A stretch of 33,399 bases of DNA from Oehlia diaphana (lineage: Eukaryota > Glomeromycota > Glomeromycetes > Glomerales > Glomeraceae): assembly GCA_003833135.1 (NCBI GenBank), contig QZLH01000754.1, positions 10,183 through 43,581 of the forward strand, given 5' to 3'. The notes beneath the pieces are model-generated. The model had not been told where the DNA came from. It searched no databases and worked only from the letters and a program-made list of their open reading frames with translations. Position 1 is the stretch's first letter. The number at the start of each line of letters is the position of its first letter. The position numbers were made by a program, and so were the translations under genes. Positions 30,147 to 33,399 of the stretch are shown here, piece after piece.

Positions 30147-32094
30147 TTAATCATCCTCCATATCAGTAGATATTGTATGACTGCTTTGTTGTTTTCTTAA
30201 TCGTTTTGATTTAATTGGTAATGTATTTAATAATAAAGAAATATTAATTGTTAAAATATTTCTTATATGTAATAATACATTTATAAATTCTAATAAATGC
30301 ACCTTATCACTAGTTTGTTGTACTGGAATTTCAGTAGAATATAAATGATAAAGACGATTAACTTCAGATGTATCTCTAATAATAATATTAAAATGCATTT
30401 TGTTTCCAGCAATTTGAATTCCAAGAATTTCAAATTCATCTTTATCAAGTCTATTCTTTTTATATATATAATTTATTCCATCATTCATCTCTCTCCATAA
30501 TTTTATTTTATTCTTTTCTTTTTTATCATTACTACAAATTAAACGAGAACATTCTACAAACATAAGTTCAAATAATTTATCTTTTTTTTCCATAAACATA
30601 ATATCAGGTCATTTTTCTTGTTTTTTATAATTTTTTCTTCTAGTTGCACTAGCTTTACTTTGTTTTTCAGCACTAAATAAATAATATTAATTATATTATT
30701 ATAATATTAATATTAAAATAAAAATTTAATTAAACTTACGTGCTAAATAAATTAACATTTCCAACTATAAGATCCTTTAATATAGCATGTAAAAGTGGAA
30801 TAATAACATCAGTTACATATGTTCCTTCACTTTGTATATTAGCAAATTCAGATGTAAATGCTGGATTTTTCCATATATTACTCCTTTTAAAAATTTAAAT
30901 TAATTATATAATTATAATAAATAATATTTTTTAAATATTAATAATTACTTACAAAGTATTAAGAATTTCTTTTGTAATTTCACATAATTTTTCATTTGAT
31001 TCTATCCAAGTATTATTATGTTTATATTTATTACATAATAAATTTAAATTTTCTTCTTTATAATCATTTAAAAATTGATTGCATTTTTCTTGAATAATAT
31101 TTGGTAAACTATTTATTTGCATTTGTTTTGCTAATTTCATAAAAGATTGATATGCTTCTGTTGATAAATTTTTTATTATATCTGAATCATCACTAATTAC
31201 TTGACTAGCAATTGGATCCTTTCAGATTAATTTATCAATATCTATATTTTCTAAATCTAATCGTATTTTTGAAGCATATGAAGAATTATTTGTCTAAAAA
31301 ATTATATAAATTTATATTAAAAAATTAAATAATATTAATTGTTAAAAAAAATAAATATCTTAAGTTTCTTTTTTAAATCATTTATATTATATTAATTTCT
31401 TCTTTATTAAGAATTTTATTATCTATTTCAATATCACAAATACTACAAACACTTTCAAAAGCAATTTGAAACTGGCACAAAAAAAATTGTATTTTAGTAA
31501 ATAAAATATTAATAAAATATATATTTTTAATATCATGAGCTCATGTTATCAGAATATTATAACAAAGTTATCATTTCTGTATGGCCTATACATAGTGAAA
31601 CAACTTTGTTTTTTACATATAAATTTTTAAAACTTATAAGATTAAAGTCAGAGTACTCCCCATGCGTCCTCAGAGTTGAATGCTGATACTAACAAAGCTA
31701 TAAAACGAGTACATAGGCTTATCATCATACTTTATTGTGTGAAGTTGAATTCAACACTAGTATATTTATTAGATTTACCCGATTGACTAAAATATTATAA
31801 GTCTAAAAATTTATCAAAAAATGCGCTATTCATCATTTAATAAATTAATTTGTAATAATATTTTAAACATACCTATTCAAAAATATTACTTATTTTATCT
31901 CGAGCTTCCATTTTTTAAAATTTTTCAGTTTCTAATGCTTCATTACCAGCTTTTTCTACTATTTTATATAATTCTTCTTTTTCTATTAAAGGTTCATCTT
32001 TCATTATCTGATAAATAACAGAAAAAAAAGTAATATAATTTAATGGTAAAGTAATAAGAAAATTATAAATTTTGTTATATAATAATTCAGACAT
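30147..32094 (-). pseudogene. Decayed gene of an expanded family with EGTYVTDVI core, function unknown
   Basis: A multi-exon minus-strand gene remnant. Recognisable exons are about 32094..31877, 31471..~31390, 31293..30953, 30883..30740 and 30672..30147; the last three join in phase. Conserved blocks are SEGTYVTDVIIPLLHAILKD, TAEKQSKASATRRKN, PDIMFMEKKDKLFELMFVE followed by CSRL, KLWREMNDGI, GIQIAGNKMHFNIIIRD and EIPVQQTSDKV to ISLLLNTLP. From memory, this arrangement is widespread in Rhizophagus-like genomes without an assigned function. In-frame stops are at 31224..31222 (TGA), 30611..30609 (TGA, just before PDIMF) and in the first exon near 31916; the second exon seems frame-shifted. A 300-bp less AT-rich stretch sits in the first intron. 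The 150-aa open frame at the 3' end (30599..30147) is only the tail of the protein. Confidence 0.7.
31530..31830. other. Compositionally distinct insert in pseudogene intron
   Basis: About 300 bp between exons of the minus-strand pseudogene are clearly less AT-rich than both sides and include runs such as ACTCCCCATGCGTCCTCAGA. No open frame or terminal repeat was identified. A small non-autonomous element or an ancestral intron are both possible. Confidence 0.4.
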
Positions 32095-33399
32095 ATTTGT
32101 TAATTAATAAATTAATCAAAAAATAAAATAAAAAATATTATACTGTCCTTTAAATAGTTTTTTTAATTTTTTTTTTATATTATATATTAAATTATATCTA
32201 TAAATTAATAATTATAATATATTAATAAAATAAAAATTTTTTATATTTGTATCATTATATTTTATTTACCTTTGAATTTTTGTGATTTTTGTAACAATAA
32301 AAAATTATATAAGTTCATTGAATCAATTTCTTAATATTGTTAATGTAATTTCTATAAATTAAAAATTATTGATGTCATATTATTATTTATAGTAGTTTAA
32401 ATAAATAAAATATTAAATTAGTAAATTTTTTATCTGTATTATTACATATTTACATATATTTATACTTATCTTTAAACTTTTTATCTGCATCATTAGTCAT
32501 TACCTTTGAATTTTTGTGATTTTTGTAACAATAAAAAATTATATAATTTCGTTAAATTAATTTCTTAGTATTGTTGATGTAATTTCTATAAATTAAAAAT
32601 TATTGATGCTATATTATTATTTACAGTAGTTTTAATAAATAAAATATTAAATTAGTAAATTTTTTATCTGCATTATTATATATTCACATATATTTATACT
32701 TATCTTTAAATTTTTTTATAAGTTTTTATATAGATTAAAAATTATATAAACTTTGTTGAAGTAATTTCTTTTGTTCATAATAAAAATTTTTGATTTTTTT
32801 AATATCGTTTGTTGATTTAACTTCTATAATAATCATAATATGTTATAATACATATTACTTGTATTCTGTAAATCTTATAAATAATGATAATCTAATAATC
32901 TTATATTTGAAAATCATGTGATTAGAAATTAAAAAAAACTTTCTAATTAAACTATAATTTTTATTATAATTTATAGTACTTAACAGGACTTCAGACATCA
33001 CATATATAATTCATAACTGATTTGCATGAATTTAAGCACTTTTTACTTCTACTAAAATAGACCTAATTCATTTAAAATCTATACTAATTTGCTAAAACTC
33101 AAAATATAAGTTATAGTAAGATTCTAAAATAATATAGATTTAAATTTACTTAATTAAATATAATTTCAGTTTATTCAAATTATTTGTAGATCAGTAAATT
33201 TAATTGTTAATTTACCAAAATTAACAATTTTTTTTTTTTATTATCAATAAAAAAATAAAAAATTTATATAAATTAAACTTTTAATTTTATAATTTATATA
33301 GTGCAGAACCTCTATACTCAACTACTTATGTATAGTAACAATTGATTGATTATAAATTTCTAAAAAAAAAATTTTTTATATTAAAGTAAAAAATTTAAC
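32095..33399. other. AT-rich terminal stretch without genes
   Basis: Apart from the 234-bp direct repeat, these 1.3 kb show only A/T-rich low-complexity sequence. No exon, transposon end or RNA gene was recognised on either strand. Confidence 0.55.
32266..32760. repeat. 234-bp tandem direct repeat, two copies plus a partial third
   Basis: TTACCTTTGAATTTTTGTGA starts at 32266 and again at 32500. The two copies match over more than 200 bp (to about 32480 and 32715) with a few substitutions and 1-bp indels. A degenerate third copy (AAAAATTATATAA then TAATTTCTT) follows to about 32760. The unit has no coding potential. Confidence 0.85.

Overview
The window is nuclear DNA from a filamentous fungus with very AT-rich intergenic DNA. 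Genes carry many short introns, mostly GTAAGT-like donors and TAG acceptors. Gene content plus a degenerate hAT transposase and a multi-exon family with an EGTYVTDVI-type core suggest a Mucoromycota fungus, most likely a Glomeromycotina species (Rhizophagus-like). The taxonomic call rests on family recognition from memory and was not searched.

Left two thirds (about 0.8-23.4 kb) are conserved housekeeping genes. In order they are: a DBP6/DDX51-type DEAD-box helicase (minus) for 60S ribosome assembly; the bifunctional purine enzyme ADE17/ATIC (plus), divergent from it across 132 bp; the INO80 chromatin-remodelling ATPase (plus, 24 exons); a small Spo12-like protein (plus); an RRM-AlkB protein of the ALKBH8 type (minus); a mitochondrial 2-oxodicarboxylate carrier (plus), divergent from the AlkB gene across 196 bp; a cold-shock-domain RNA-binding protein with a Q/N-rich tail (minus); and a bestrophin-like anion channel (plus). 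I rebuilt exon structures by hand. Reading frames close exactly for every gene except DBP6, where one junction does not keep frame with canonical splice sites.

Right third (23.4-33.4 kb) is repeat-derived. It holds a possible Tc1/mariner-like terminus, a GAGTC-rich subterminal-type repeat block, a tandem array of 110-119-bp units that each look like a mini-exon with splice sites on the minus strand, a decayed hAT transposase with at least five in-frame stops, a decayed minus-strand gene of a lineage-expanded family of unknown function, and a 234-bp direct repeat.

The genes do not form an operon-like pathway. Two divergent pairs share short promoters and the rest are independent. The most unusual items are the exon-like tandem array, the DBP6 splice anomaly, and micro-exons that carry core motifs of INO80 and the carrier.
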